A stretch of 37,170 nucleotides of DNA. Source: Zetaproteobacteria bacterium CG1_02_53_45 (GTDB lineage Bacteria > Pseudomonadota > Zetaproteobacteria > Mariprofundales > Mariprofundaceae). The notes under the pieces are model-generated. The model did no database searches. It worked only from the letters and a program-made list of their open reading frames with translations, and was not told the DNA's origin. The translations under genes were made by a program, and so were the position numbers. Positions 1 to 8,223 of this stretch are shown here, piece by piece. How positions within the stretch are numbered: position 1 is the stretch's first letter; each line of letters starts with the position of its first letter. The stretch spans positions 1 to 37,170 of the forward strand of contig MNWZ01000023.1 of NCBI GenBank assembly GCA_001871925.1, written 5' to 3'.

Positions 1-7
1 AAAAATT

Positions 8-30
8 CAAAGAGGCTCTAAGCCTCTTTG
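8..30 (-). terminator. Perfect hairpin, probable intrinsic terminator
   Basis: A perfect 10-bp inverted repeat (8-17 with 21-30) closes a 3-nt loop. Read on the reverse strand it is followed by a T-rich run (gaattttt), the pattern of a rho-independent terminator. On the forward strand there is no good T run. The gene it serves is not visible; it may predate the IS4 insertion just to its right. Confidence 0.45.
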
Positions 31-88
31 GCTACAAATAGTTCGCTTCTATACTGAAGCAGTGTCCGGGGAGGTGGTGGACAGCGTA

Positions 89-1635
89 GAATGGCACTAA
101 CTTAAGCGACTTTATGATCCTGAAGGGTGTGTTCATTGGCCTGATTATGAGAAGATCAGAGTATGAAAACGCACCCTTATCTTCCCGGTCTTCACCTTCC
201 CAGAGCGCGAGGCAAAGTTCGCTCTGCTAAAGAGCGATTTGCAGCCGAACTTGAGCAAGTGAAGCAGAAATCGTTCAGTCAGCTTGGCGAATGTTTTGGC
301 AGATTTATTCCCGGCCATTTTCTCAGTCCATCAGAGTCCGGCACATCAAGCCGTCGCAGACTTTTCAGCAAGGAGAACACCTTCTGGTCCTTCTTCGCCC
401 AGATTCTGGATGCGGATAGCGGCTGCAAAGAAGTTGTGCGAAAGCTTCAGGCGGCAGTGGTCGAAAAAGGGCAGGCGCTGCCCTCATCCTCAACGGCTGC
501 GTATTGCAAAGCGCGTCAACGGCTTGAGTTGTCGACACTTGAATCGATCCATCAGCATCTGTCGGATCAGCTGCGGAATCGAGCCCGTGGTGATTTACTG
601 AATAATCGGCGGATCATTGTTGTGGATGGCACTGGCGTAAGTATGCCTGACACAGAGGCGAATCAGGAGCCCTGGCCACAAACGAAGAGCCAGAAACCGG
701 GTTGCGGTTTCCCACAGGCAAGACTCTGTGGCTGTTTCAATTTGCAGAATGGTGCTTTGCTCAGTTATGAACTTGGCAACAAGAAGAGCCATGAACTGAT
801 GCTGCTACGCAAGCAGTGGGACACCTTTGAGGCTGGCGACATTTTCCTGGGAGATAAAGGCTTCTGCAGCTATTACGACCAGTCGAAGCTCAGAGACAGA
901 GGCGTTGACTCCATGATCACCCTGGCCCGGCGAAAGCCGGTTGAGCATGCCGAGGCTGTCGAAGTGCTGGGAGAAAACGACCTGCTCATTCATTGGTCAA
1001 GGCCAAAATGGAACAAGCACCTGAGCTACTCAGTACCGGAGTGGGAGGCACTGCCGGAAAAGCTGCTGCTTCGACAAATCAAGGTCATCGTCGATCAGCC
1101 GGGATTCCGGACCAAAGGCTTTTATATCGTCACGACCCTGCTGGATGCCGAAGCCTATCCGGCTGCTGAACTGGCCGAGGCATACTTTCGCCGCTGGGAT
1201 GTCGAGCTCTTCTTTCGGGATATCAAAACCACAATGGATATGGATGTGTTGCGGTGCAAGTCACCCGAGATGGTTCGCAAGGAGATTGCGATGCACCTGA
1301 TTGTTTACAACTGCATACGTGCACTCATCTCTGAGGCGGTGAGAGGTGGAGGAAAAGTGCGGCGAATCAGTTTCAAGGGCGCTCTGCAAGCTGTACGGAA
1401 GAGCCTTGCCTTAAAAGAGCCGCTCTCACAGCTCGCGAACTTGCCCGTATGATCCAGATTCTTTATCAAGCGATTGCCAGCAACATCGTGCCGCACAGGC
1501 CGGGAAGGAGCGAACCCAGAGCAGTCAAACGAAGACCGAAAAATTACCGACGCCTGACCAAGCCCAGACACGAAATGATCCCATGCCCACACCGAGGCAA
1601 ATATCGCGCTCAGAACGCTTAAGTTAGTGCCATTC
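89..1635 (+). mobile_element. IS4-family insertion sequence, 1547 bp
   Basis: The element is bounded by perfect 20-bp inverted repeats (gaatggcactaacttaagcg at 89-108 and its complement at 1616-1635). Between them lies one transposase gene that reads as IS4 family (YREK signature, see the gene entry). I could not find an exact 9-12 bp target duplication: the flanks (ggacagcgta on the left, gggacgctat on the right) are only loosely similar, so the insertion is old or the ends have rearranged. The transposase is frameshifted, so the copy is probably not autonomous. Confidence 0.85.
163..1622 (+). pseudogene. IS4-family transposase, frameshifted near its C-terminus
   Basis: DDE transposase of the IS4 family, which cuts and rejoins the inverted ends of its own element. 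The main frame runs 163-1452 (429 codons). It holds the first catalytic Asp in VVDGTGVSMPD (about residue 154), the second in FLGDKGF, and the YREK signature in YFRRWDVELFFRDIK (Tyr, Arg +3, Glu +7, Lys +14). Near residue 410 the reading departs from the family and stops at 1452. The expected IS4 C-terminus (LTARELARM..., then VPHRPGRSEPRAVKRRPKNY) continues in the -1 frame from about 1398 to the TAA at 1620-1622. One indel around 1393-1410 would explain this. Programmed frameshifting is not usual for IS4, so I read it as a disabled gene. Confidence 0.85.
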
Positions 1636-1713
1636 GGGACGCTATGGGCTTCCCCCGATTTAACGGACTCGAAAATTAAGAATCAATAGGTTCAGGCTCA
1701 CTGCTGTGATCGG

Positions 1714-1742
1714 TTGTGCATCAGGGAAATGTGATCTATAAC
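1714..1742 (+). promoter_or_regulatory. Candidate sigma-70 promoter for the 1751 gene
   Basis: TTGTGC (1714-1719) and TATAAC (1737-1742, 5/6 of consensus) are separated by 17 bp. Transcription would start near 1749, almost on the ATG at 1751, which has no Shine-Dalgarno sequence. This fits a leaderless transcript, but the -35 match is weak. Confidence 0.35.
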
Positions 1743-1750
1743 TTCGGGCT

Positions 1751-2485
1751 ATGGATGATCACACAGAACAACAAACTGATGATAACGGGGTGGATGGAAA
1801 ACATGCACTTCATACGCATGCAAAAACGCACTCTGCCCCTGAGTCGGAGCGCGAGGCTGTCAACAGGATCAGGTCGCGGCACAAGGTAAAGGCCGGCAAG
1901 GCGAAAAAAGCTCCTAAACGTCGTATGATTTTTTGGGCACAGGTACTGATCGTCGTGACTATCGTCGTGACTGCCGGTTTGTTCATTCGCGCTATTGAGC
2001 TTGCGACCAGTAATAGCGCCGGCATCACGTGGTTTGATGAGATTAAGCACGGTAACTACGATCTGGCCGCTGAGAAATTTTCGATCACGGCGACAGCCGC
2101 TGCCTCACAGGCATTCACTTCCGAGATAACGACCGAATCGCTTATGAGGGACTTCAATGCTGCCCTGCCGCATCTGAAGACGGCCGGATATACACTGACT
2201 GAAATGGAGGTGGAGGTGGGTATTCCTCCCAAGCTGATCCCTCACTTCTATCATGACCCCGACGTTAAACTGAATTTGGAAAAATCCCTCAAAGGGCTTG
2301 GCAATAACAGGCTCGGAGCAGCTCTGATCATGGCGCTTGCCGAAGCGGGCTCGCTGCAAAAACAGATCGAGGTGGCTGATATGCAGTTCAATCATATCGA
2401 GGTTGAGCTGGGGCTGATTCCGGCCCTCAGGCTGCAGTACAAAAACGATACCGGCATCAAAAATTACATTCACAAAGGCGATTAA
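1751..2485 (+). CDS. Hypothetical protein with one N-terminal membrane helix
   Basis: I do not recognise the family. The 244-residue product begins with a very hydrophilic, charged segment of about 57 residues rich in His, Asp, Lys and Arg, ending in KKAPKRR. One membrane helix follows at about 59-80 (IFWAQVLIVVTIVVTAGLFI). The positive-inside rule puts the N-tail in the cytoplasm and the roughly 160-residue remainder in the periplasm. That remainder is mixed alpha/beta-like with no motif I can name. The start is the first in-frame ATG. There is no ribosome-binding site, but a possible promoter ends 8 bp upstream. The IS4 element lies directly upstream and may have separated the gene from its original promoter. 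No operon partner is evident. Confidence 0.7.
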   Translation: MDDHTEQQTDDNGVDGKHALHTHAKTHSAPESEREAVNRIRSRHKVKAGKAKKAPKRRMIFWAQVLIVVTIVVTAGLFIRAIELATSNSAGITWFDEIKHGNYDLAAEKFSITATAAASQAFTSEITTESLMRDFNAALPHLKTAGYTLTEMEVEVGIPPKLIPHFYHDPDVKLNLEKSLKGLGNNRLGAALIMALAEAGSLQKQIEVADMQFNHIEVELGLIPALRLQYKNDTGIKNYIHKGD

Positions 2486-2503
2486 CCGCTAATTCTTGCA
2501 GGT

Positions 2504-2535
2504 TAACATGCCTGGAGTTGATTTTAGGCATGTTT
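2504..2535 (+). terminator. Weak hairpin after the 1751 gene
   Basis: A 9-bp stem (aacatgcct at 2505-2513 with aggcatgtt at 2526-2534) around a 12-nt loop lies 19 bp after the stop codon. Only a short T-rich stretch follows, so termination is plausible but weak. Confidence 0.35.
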
Positions 2536-2619
2536 ATTGCTGAGCTTAAAGTTGATTGGTAACAGATGGCTGGATTCATAATGTTTCAGCGCGTACGGTA
2601 GGGATCTGGATACAGGCAA

Positions 2620-2628
2620 GGGGGGGGG
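2620..2628 (+). repeat. Homopolymeric G9 tract at the translation start
   Basis: Nine consecutive G residues end one base before the ATG at 2630. They occupy the ribosome-binding-site position of the diguanylate cyclase gene. Slippage here would change the spacing or strength of the Shine-Dalgarno sequence rather than the reading frame. Confidence 0.8.
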
Positions 2629-2629
2629 C

Positions 2630-4072
2630 ATGTCAGTTGGTCAGAACATGAACAAAGCAGAACTGCTTGCGCTGTTTGCCCATGCCAGCAACTGCATGCA
2701 TGCATGCCTCGATATCCCTTCAATTTTGCGCATAGCTGTTTCTTCAGCAGTTCGACTGGTTGGTGCCAGAGCGGGTTCTGCCGGCCTTGTCGTAGATGGC
2801 AGGCTGGCCTTTAGCGAATACTCTGATGGCCAGAACTGGCTGCCGATGTCGTGCCGCTTTGGTGCTGAGGATGGCTGGGTCGGAGACCTGATCAAATATA
2901 GAAAATCCTTTATTGTGACCGAAGCCGACGCCATTACCGGTTTTGCACCGGAGGTGGCGCCCGGTCTGATTGAGATCGACCAGTTGATAGCCATGCCCGT
3001 TATCGGCAAACACGATGAAATGCTGGCCTGTCTGCTGGTGTTCGATAAAAACGATGGGCTGTTTGATGTCTGGGACGGGACGCTGCTGGATCAACTGGCA
3101 TCGATGGTTTCGGTTGCCCTTGAGAATAGTATTCAGCAGCAGGAGAGCCGCAGGGTCGAAGCGGATCTGGAGAAGTCTGTGGCGACCTATCGTACGCTGG
3201 TTGAACAGATTCCCGCCATTACCTATATCGCCACACTGGATCGCAGCCGGATCCTGTTTGTCAGTCCCCAGGTCGAAGAAATCCTTGGTTACAGTCAGGA
3301 TGATTTCCTGGCCAACCAGCAGATGTGGTCCGAGCAGATTCATCCGGATGATCATGACCGGGTGATTGCTGAGGTGAAACAGAGTCTGCAGGAGGATATC
3401 CCGTTTCACTCCGAGTACCGTATCTGTGCCAAAGGCGGCAGGGATGTCTGGGTGAAGGATGCCGCCGCTACCGTACGCGATCACGATCAGGCCCTCTACC
3501 TGCAGGGCGTGGTTTATGACATCACAGAGCGCAAGTTGTCAGAAGATAAGCTGGTGCAGATGGCCCATTTCGATCAGCTAACCGGGCTTGCCAATCGCTC
3601 GCTGTTTCATGATCGCCTTGATCAGGCTGTGGCGCAGGCGAAGCGCCATCAGCAGAAACTGGCTGTACTGTATCTCGATCTGGATGGGTTCAAGGCGGTT
3701 AACGACACGCTGGGCCACAAGGCCGGCGATACGTTGCTGGCAGAAACAGCGAAACGGTTGCGCGAGAGTGTGCGTGAAGTCGATACGGTGGCACGTATGG
3801 GTGGCGATGAGTTCACCATTATTCTCACGGATATCGTTTCGCTGGATAACATCAGGTTTGTGGCTGACAAGATTATCGATGCGGTCGGAGCACCCTATGC
3901 GTGCGTGGGGGAGAAACAGTCTGTAACGGCGAGTATCGGCGTGGCCGTGTATCCGGATGACAGCAAACATCGCGATAGTCTGATGACTGCGGCTGATAAC
4001 GCCATGTATGTGGCAAAAAACAGCGGCAAGAACCGCTGCTGTTTCCATCAGTCTGCAACAGAGAAGGTTTAG
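2630..4072 (+). CDS. GAF-PAS-GGDEF diguanylate cyclase
   Basis: Predicted to make c-di-GMP from two GTP in the cytoplasm. Order in the 480-residue protein: a GAF-like sensor (about 20-170), a PAS domain (about 185-300, ending in the usual VVYDITERK) and a GGDEF domain (about 310-475). The active-site signature GGDEF is intact at 391-395. An RxxD inhibitory I-site (REVD, 382-385) sits exactly five residues upstream, so product inhibition is expected. There is no EAL or HD-GYP domain, membrane helix or signal peptide, so the input is probably a soluble ligand or redox cue. ATG 2630 follows a G9 tract; Met7 at 2648 is an alternative start. The gene stands alone, and its TAG stop is part of the TTAG target duplication of the following MITE. 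Confidence 0.9.
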   Translation: MSVGQNMNKAELLALFAHASNCMHACLDIPSILRIAVSSAVRLVGARAGSAGLVVDGRLAFSEYSDGQNWLPMSCRFGAEDGWVGDLIKYRKSFIVTEADAITGFAPEVAPGLIEIDQLIAMPVIGKHDEMLACLLVFDKNDGLFDVWDGTLLDQLASMVSVALENSIQQQESRRVEADLEKSVATYRTLVEQIPAITYIATLDRSRILFVSPQVEEILGYSQDDFLANQQMWSEQIHPDDHDRVIAEVKQSLQEDIPFHSEYRICAKGGRDVWVKDAAATVRDHDQALYLQGVVYDITERKLSEDKLVQMAHFDQLTGLANRSLFHDRLDQAVAQAKRHQQKLAVLYLDLDGFKAVNDTLGHKAGDTLLAETAKRLRESVREVDTVARMGGDEFTIILTDIVSLDNIRFVADKIIDAVGAPYACVGEKQSVTASIGVAVYPDDSKHRDSLMTAADNAMYVAKNSGKNRCCFHQSATEKV

Positions 4073-4225
4073 GGATGCTCTGAAAAATTCAGAGTATCCG
4101 TGCAGGCCATGGACGGCCTGCCAAAATCATGCGCTGTAAGTGCCTGATTTTGTGAGCAAGGGCGAAATCACACTTTTGCCCTTGCGTGCTGAAAAGCTAC
4201 AAGGATGTAGTTTTTCAGAGTTTCC
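4073..4225 (+). mobile_element. 153-bp MITE with IS5-type ends and TTAG target duplication
   Basis: The left end reads GGATGCTCTGAAAAA and the complement of the right end GGAAACTCTGAAAAA. TTAG flanks both sides (4069-4072 and 4226-4229), matching the YTAR targets of IS5-group elements. The ends closely match those of the IS5-type element at 23402-24545 in this window, which could have mobilised it. There is no coding capacity. The interior is a chain of hairpins: 4073-4084/4089-4100, 4102-4108/4115-4121, 4122-4129/4145-4152, 4156-4167/4174-4185, and a last one within 4190-4218. The RNA would be strongly structured and could act on the end of the upstream transcript. Confidence 0.85.
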
Positions 4226-4296
4226 TTAGCAGAAGGGGTGAACAGGCGTTATAAGTGATGCTGTGGCGTAAACCGAATCGGTAAAGCCCGACAGTA

Positions 4297-4521
4297 TTAG
4301 ATGTCGCTCTTGCCTTTCTGGTTATACATTTCCATCAGCTTGGATTCCAGACTATTATTGCCTGGAGCATGTGATGCCTGACGGGCCTCGTTTGAGATGG
4401 ACATCTGATCGGGTCTGGGGGCGGACTGCTGGGGTTGAGGGGGAGTGCTTGGTGCAGGGCGATGAGCCTGCTGAAGCAGGCGACTAATGAAACCATCAGA
4501 GGGCAAAACCGTTAGCGCCAC
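4297..4521 (-). CDS. Small hypothetical protein, 74 aa
   Basis: A 74-residue soluble protein read on the reverse strand from a GTG at 4519-4521, with a good GGAG ribosome-binding site seven bases upstream. That site is the main reason I accept it as a real gene. The N-terminus is followed by a Pro/Gln-rich, probably disordered stretch (about 20-38). A C-terminal part contains DQMSISNEARQ and a short amphipathic helix (ESKLMEMYNQK). The 'SISNEAR' phrase resembles segments seen in small flagellum-associated proteins and FlgM-like proteins, but that is only a resemblance. It is divergent from glyQ and its 3' end faces the MITE. Function unknown. Confidence 0.6.
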   Translation of the reverse strand: MALTVLPSDGFISRLLQQAHRPAPSTPPQPQQSAPRPDQMSISNEARQASHAPGNNSLESKLMEMYNQKGKSDI

Positions 4522-4726
4522 AATTCACTCCTTTACCGTTTTATTACAAGGCTCACTGCCTTGTTTAGTCCTTGCATCATTAATCATCGGTCAGGAATCG
4601 GTCGACTTTAGGGTTTGGTGTAATTTTTTTTCATGATATGTGCAAACCGCTGTGATCCATACCTGCGTTCTGGCAAGCAGAGCCTTGCGAAGCTAGGCTT
4701 GCCGGCAATATATCAGGGAGTTTGCC

Positions 4727-5587
4727 GTGTTAACCTTTCAGGATTTGATTCTCACCTTACAGCAGTTCTGGGCCAGACAGGGATGCGTGGTTCAGCAGCC
4801 ATATGATTCATCGATGGGGGCTGGCACGTTTCATCCGGCCACGTTCCTGCGTGTGCTTGATGACAATGAGTGGAGTACGGCTTATGTGCAGCCGTGCCGT
4901 CGCCCGACCGACGGCCGTTATGGTGAAAACCCCAACCGTCTGCAGCACTACTACCAGTTTCAGGTGATTCTGAAGCCTGCACCGGAAAATATTCTCGACC
5001 TCTATCTGCAATCGCTGAATGAAATCGGCATTGATACCGAAGTGCATGACATCCGCTTTGTTGAGGATGACTGGGAGTCGCCGACACTGGGTGCATGGGG
5101 GCTGGGCTGGGAAGTCTGGCTTAACGGTATGGAAGTGACCCAGTTCACCTATTTCCAGCAGGTGGGCAGTGTGGAGCTTACCCGCACGCCGGGCGAGATC
5201 ACCTATGGCCTTGAACGTCTGGCCATGTATCTGCAGGGCGTCGACAACATTTATGATCTGGTCTGGGTGGAGACACCGGCAGGCAAAAAAGTGACCTATG
5301 GTGAAGTGTTCCATCGCAATGAAGTGGAGTTCTCGGCCTATAACTTTGAAGAGGCCGACACCGAGCAGTTGCATAAACAGTTCGATCACGCCGAAGGCGA
5401 GTGCAAACGTCTGACCGAAAAGAACCTGATATTGCCCGCTTATGAGGAAGTTATGAAAGCATCCCACTCCTTTAACCTGCTTGATGCCCGAGGTGCGATC
5501 TCCGTGGCCGAGCGCCAGCGCTTTATCGGTCGCGTGCGAGGACTCGCCAGAACCGTGGCGCGTGCTTATGCGGGGGTGGACGCATGA
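4727..5587 (+). CDS. glyQ: Glycine-tRNA ligase, alpha subunit
   Basis: Alpha subunit of the heterotetrameric (alpha2beta2) class II glycyl-tRNA synthetase, which activates glycine with ATP and charges tRNA-Gly together with GlyS. The 286-residue product is near the usual length of about 300. It carries family hallmarks: [13 protein letters not shown] at the start, [20 protein letters not shown], the [19 protein letters not shown] stretch and [19 protein letters not shown]. Translation starts at GTG 4727, preceded by agggag at a suitable distance. The stop overlaps the glyS start by four bases (ATGA), indicating translational coupling. No T-box or glycine riboswitch is apparent upstream. Confidence 0.97.
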   Translation: MLTFQDLILTLQQFWARQGCVVQQPYDSSMGAGTFHPATFLRVLDDNEWSTAYVQPCRRPTDGRYGENPNRLQHYYQFQVILKPAPENILDLYLQSLNEIGIDTEVHDIRFVEDDWESPTLGAWGLGWEVWLNGMEVTQFTYFQQVGSVELTRTPGEITYGLERLAMYLQGVDNIYDLVWVETPAGKKVTYGEVFHRNEVEFSAYNFEEADTEQLHKQFDHAEGECKRLTEKNLILPAYEEVMKASHSFNLLDARGAISVAERQRFIGRVRGLARTVARAYAGVDA

Positions 5588-7665
5588 GTATGCAACCACT
5601 GCTTATCGAAATCGGCATCGAAGAGATTCCTGCAGGTCTGTCTGAAAAGCTGCAGGGCAATTTGGCTGCAGCCGTTGATGTGCTGCTGAAAAACCATGCA
5701 ATTGAACTGGATGCCGGGAGCTGGACACACGCCTGTACGCCGCGCCGCATCCTGCTGCATGTCAACGCGTGTCCTGCCAAACAGGCTGATTGCGATGAAA
5801 CCATCTGGGGCCCGCCGGAGAAGGTGGCGTTTGATGCTGAAGGCAAGCCGACCAAGGCCGCTATCGGTTTTGCCAACAAGTCGGGCCTCTCAGTGGCAGA
5901 CTTCAGTCTGGCCGACAAGGGTGATGGCAAAACGCGTTACATGCAGGCGGTTGTTCACAGGTCAGGATGCAATGTGGTGGATATCCTGGCTGAAGCCATG
6001 CCGGATATTTTACGCAAGCTGCCCAGCCCGAAGCAGATGAAATGGAACGACGGCGACACCCGTGACGATGCCTTTATCCGTCCGGTGCGCTGGATTGTGG
6101 CCCGTCTTGGCGATGCCGTGATTCCGTTTGAATATGCCGGTGTGAAAAGCGGTAAAATCAGTCGCGGCCATCGTATTGCCGGCTCGACAGGTGAACTGGA
6201 CCTGCATGATCCGGTTATGTGGCTGGCGGATCAGAAGGTGATGGCCAAACGCGAAGCGCGTATCGCGCATATCAACAGGGCCATGCAGGTGTTATGTCAG
6301 GCCGAAGGCTTGAAAGTGGTTGCCGATGATGAACTGGTGGAGGAAGTGTCCGATCTGACCGAGTGGCCGGTGCCACTGCTGGCGACATTCGGGGAAGATT
6401 ACCTGCGCCTGCCTGAAGAGGCCATCCGCATCACCCTGAAAGCGCATCAGCGCTGCTTCGTTACCCACGATAAAGCCGGCAACATCTCCAACAAGTTTAT
6501 TGCCGTGGCCAATATTGAATCGAAAGAGGTCAGCAAGGTTGCCGAAGGCAATGCCCGCGTGGTCAATGCACGTCTGGCTGATGCCGCCTTCTATTATGAT
6601 CGTGATCCGTCCGAAACACTCGATGCCCGCGTTGAGAAGCTCAACGGTGTCACCTTCCAGGAAGGACTCGGCATGCTCAGTGATCAGGTGCGCCGTATGC
6701 GCTCGTTTGTGCTGGATAACGCCAGAGCTATCGGGGCCGATGGCAATGCCGCACAGCGCGCGGCCTATCTGTGCAAGTCGGATCTGACTACCGGTCTGGT
6801 GCATGAGTTTCCTGAACTGCAGGGCTATATGGGTGGCGTTTATGCCCGTATGGATGGCGAATCGGATGCCGTGGCTCAGGCCATTGCCGAACATTACCAG
6901 CCCGCCGGTGCTGAAGATGCCTTGCCGCAATCGCCAGAGGCCCGCGCTATCGCCGTTGCCGAACGCATCGACAAGCTGCTCGGCTATTTCCATCTGGGCC
7001 GTATTCCGACAGCCAGTGCCGACCCGTTTGGTCTGCGCCGTGCTGCTATTGGTCTGATCCGTCTGCTGGCCGACAGAACCACTGCGGTGGAGATGACACT
7101 GGATCAGGTGATCCATGAAGCGGCCAAACAGTGGAACCAGCAGCGCGTCACCATAGCCATCTCGCATGAGACAGAAGAGCAGGTGAAGACCTTTATCATT
7201 GAGCGACTGATGGGGCTTGCTGACCACCTTGGCCTGAGCAAGGCATCCATTGATGCCGCTATCTCCGGCAATGCGCAGCGGCCACTGTATCAACATCTGG
7301 CTATCGCAGCGTTGCTGATGGGTTTTGCCGATTCAGAGTCGGGCCAGGCCGTTGCCGCAGCCAATAAACGTATCGCCAATATCCTTAAAAAGGTGGGTGA
7401 TGTGGCGCTGGATGTGGATCCGGCACTGTTGCTGGAAGCCGCTGAGCAGGACCTGTACGACAAGCTTTGCGACGCCGAAAGCAGTTTTCCAACCGAGCCT
7501 GAGCATCAGCTCAATGTACTGGCCGACCTGCGCGAAGCCGTGGATGGCTTCTTCGATGATGTGATGGTCATGGCGGAGGATGAGAAGCTGCGCGCCAACC
7601 GTCTGGCCCTGCTGGCAAGACTGCGGGCTCTCTTCCTGCGTCTGGCGGACATTTCGCGCTTATAA
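5584..7665 (+). CDS. glyS: Glycine-tRNA ligase, beta subunit
   Basis: Beta subunit of glycyl-tRNA synthetase, needed for tRNA-Gly recognition and aminoacylation. The 693-residue length matches the family (about 690). It begins with the typical [13 protein letters not shown], contains RFIRPVRWI-like ([15 protein letters not shown]) and SHETEE-region features, has [11 protein letters not shown] in the HD-like middle region, and ends with a helical anticodon-binding (DALR-like) tail, [20 protein letters not shown]. It overlaps glyQ by four bases. A MEKHLA-domain gene starts two bases after the stop, so all three are probably co-transcribed. Confidence 0.97.
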   Translation: MSMQPLLIEIGIEEIPAGLSEKLQGNLAAAVDVLLKNHAIELDAGSWTHACTPRRILLHVNACPAKQADCDETIWGPPEKVAFDAEGKPTKAAIGFANKSGLSVADFSLADKGDGKTRYMQAVVHRSGCNVVDILAEAMPDILRKLPSPKQMKWNDGDTRDDAFIRPVRWIVARLGDAVIPFEYAGVKSGKISRGHRIAGSTGELDLHDPVMWLADQKVMAKREARIAHINRAMQVLCQAEGLKVVADDELVEEVSDLTEWPVPLLATFGEDYLRLPEEAIRITLKAHQRCFVTHDKAGNISNKFIAVANIESKEVSKVAEGNARVVNARLADAAFYYDRDPSETLDARVEKLNGVTFQEGLGMLSDQVRRMRSFVLDNARAIGADGNAAQRAAYLCKSDLTTGLVHEFPELQGYMGGVYARMDGESDAVAQAIAEHYQPAGAEDALPQSPEARAIAVAERIDKLLGYFHLGRIPTASADPFGLRRAAIGLIRLLADRTTAVEMTLDQVIHEAAKQWNQQRVTIAISHETEEQVKTFIIERLMGLADHLGLSKASIDAAISGNAQRPLYQHLAIAALLMGFADSESGQAVAAANKRIANILKKVGDVALDVDPALLLEAAEQDLYDKLCDAESSFPTEPEHQLNVLADLREAVDGFFDDVMVMAEDEKLRANRLALLARLRALFLRLADISRL

Positions 7666-7667
7666 GC

Positions 7668-8135
7668 ATGGAAGAGCCAAGCGAAGCTAATGCGTGGCAG
7701 GCAGAGCATGCCCGCCTGCTCAGCCGGAGTCTGAAGCACTGGACCGGCTGCGGCTTGATGGATGACGAGCCTGATCCCGTGATCGCTGCACGCAGGCTCT
7801 ATTTTGCCCCGTTTGTGCTGCTTTCTCACGCCACAGAGGCTGATCCGGTGATCAACTACGCCAACAGGGCTGCGCAACAGCTGTTTGAAATGGCGTGGGG
7901 TGATTTTGTGCAACTGCCATCGCGCTTGTCGGCAGAGGCAGTGGCCCGGCAGGAGCGCGACGGACTGCTCAGGCGGGTGAGCGAACATGGCTATATCGAT
8001 GACTATTCCGATGTGCGGGTCTCCAGTACGGGGCGCCGCTTTCTCATAGATCACGCCACAGTGTGGAATCTGATCGACGATGCAGGCCATTATCGCGGTC
8101 AGGCTGCCATGTTCTCGCTGTGGCGACCGCTCTAG
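7668..8135 (+). CDS. MEKHLA domain-containing protein
   Basis: A 155-residue soluble protein that matches the bacterial stand-alone MEKHLA domain, a PAS-related fold. Visible features are NYANRAAQQLFEMAWGDFVQLPSRLSAE, typed here only as the stretch starting NYANRAAQQLFE, then YIDDYSDVRVSSTGRRF and a C-terminal ATVWNLIDDAGHYRGQAA. Such proteins are widespread and their ligand is unknown, so no reaction can be assigned. The ATG is two bases after the glyS stop, suggesting read-through expression with glyQS. A poor GC-rich inverted repeat follows the stop, and the pqiABC operon begins about 90 bp later. Confidence 0.85.
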   Translation: MEEPSEANAWQAEHARLLSRSLKHWTGCGLMDDEPDPVIAARRLYFAPFVLLSHATEADPVINYANRAAQQLFEMAWGDFVQLPSRLSAEAVARQERDGLLRRVSEHGYIDDYSDVRVSSTGRRFLIDHATVWNLIDDAGHYRGQAAMFSLWRPL

Positions 8136-8223
8136 GCCGGCAAGGCATCCCGCTTTGGCCTGCGCCCGCTTTCTTGCTATGCTGTTTTGCAGTGTGCAAT
8201 GAGGCTATAGCGAGGTACCGTGG

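Noticed and set aside
61-1670. An outer element around the IS4 copy (gtgtccg at 62-68, cggac at 1664-1668)
   Set aside because: Only 5-6 matching bases at the ends, no second coding content; could be chance.
4522-4726. T-box or glycine riboswitch upstream of glyQ
   Set aside because: No T-box consensus or antiterminator-terminator pair and no glycine-aptamer pattern seen; only short imperfect repeats of ggcaag/cttgcc.
4808-5599. 263-codon reverse-strand frame opposite glyQ
   Set aside because: Antisense shadow of glyQ; no protein-family features.
6292-7296. 334-codon reverse-strand frame opposite glyS
   Set aside because: Fully inside glyS with no ribosome-binding site or recognisable motif; glyS is unambiguous.
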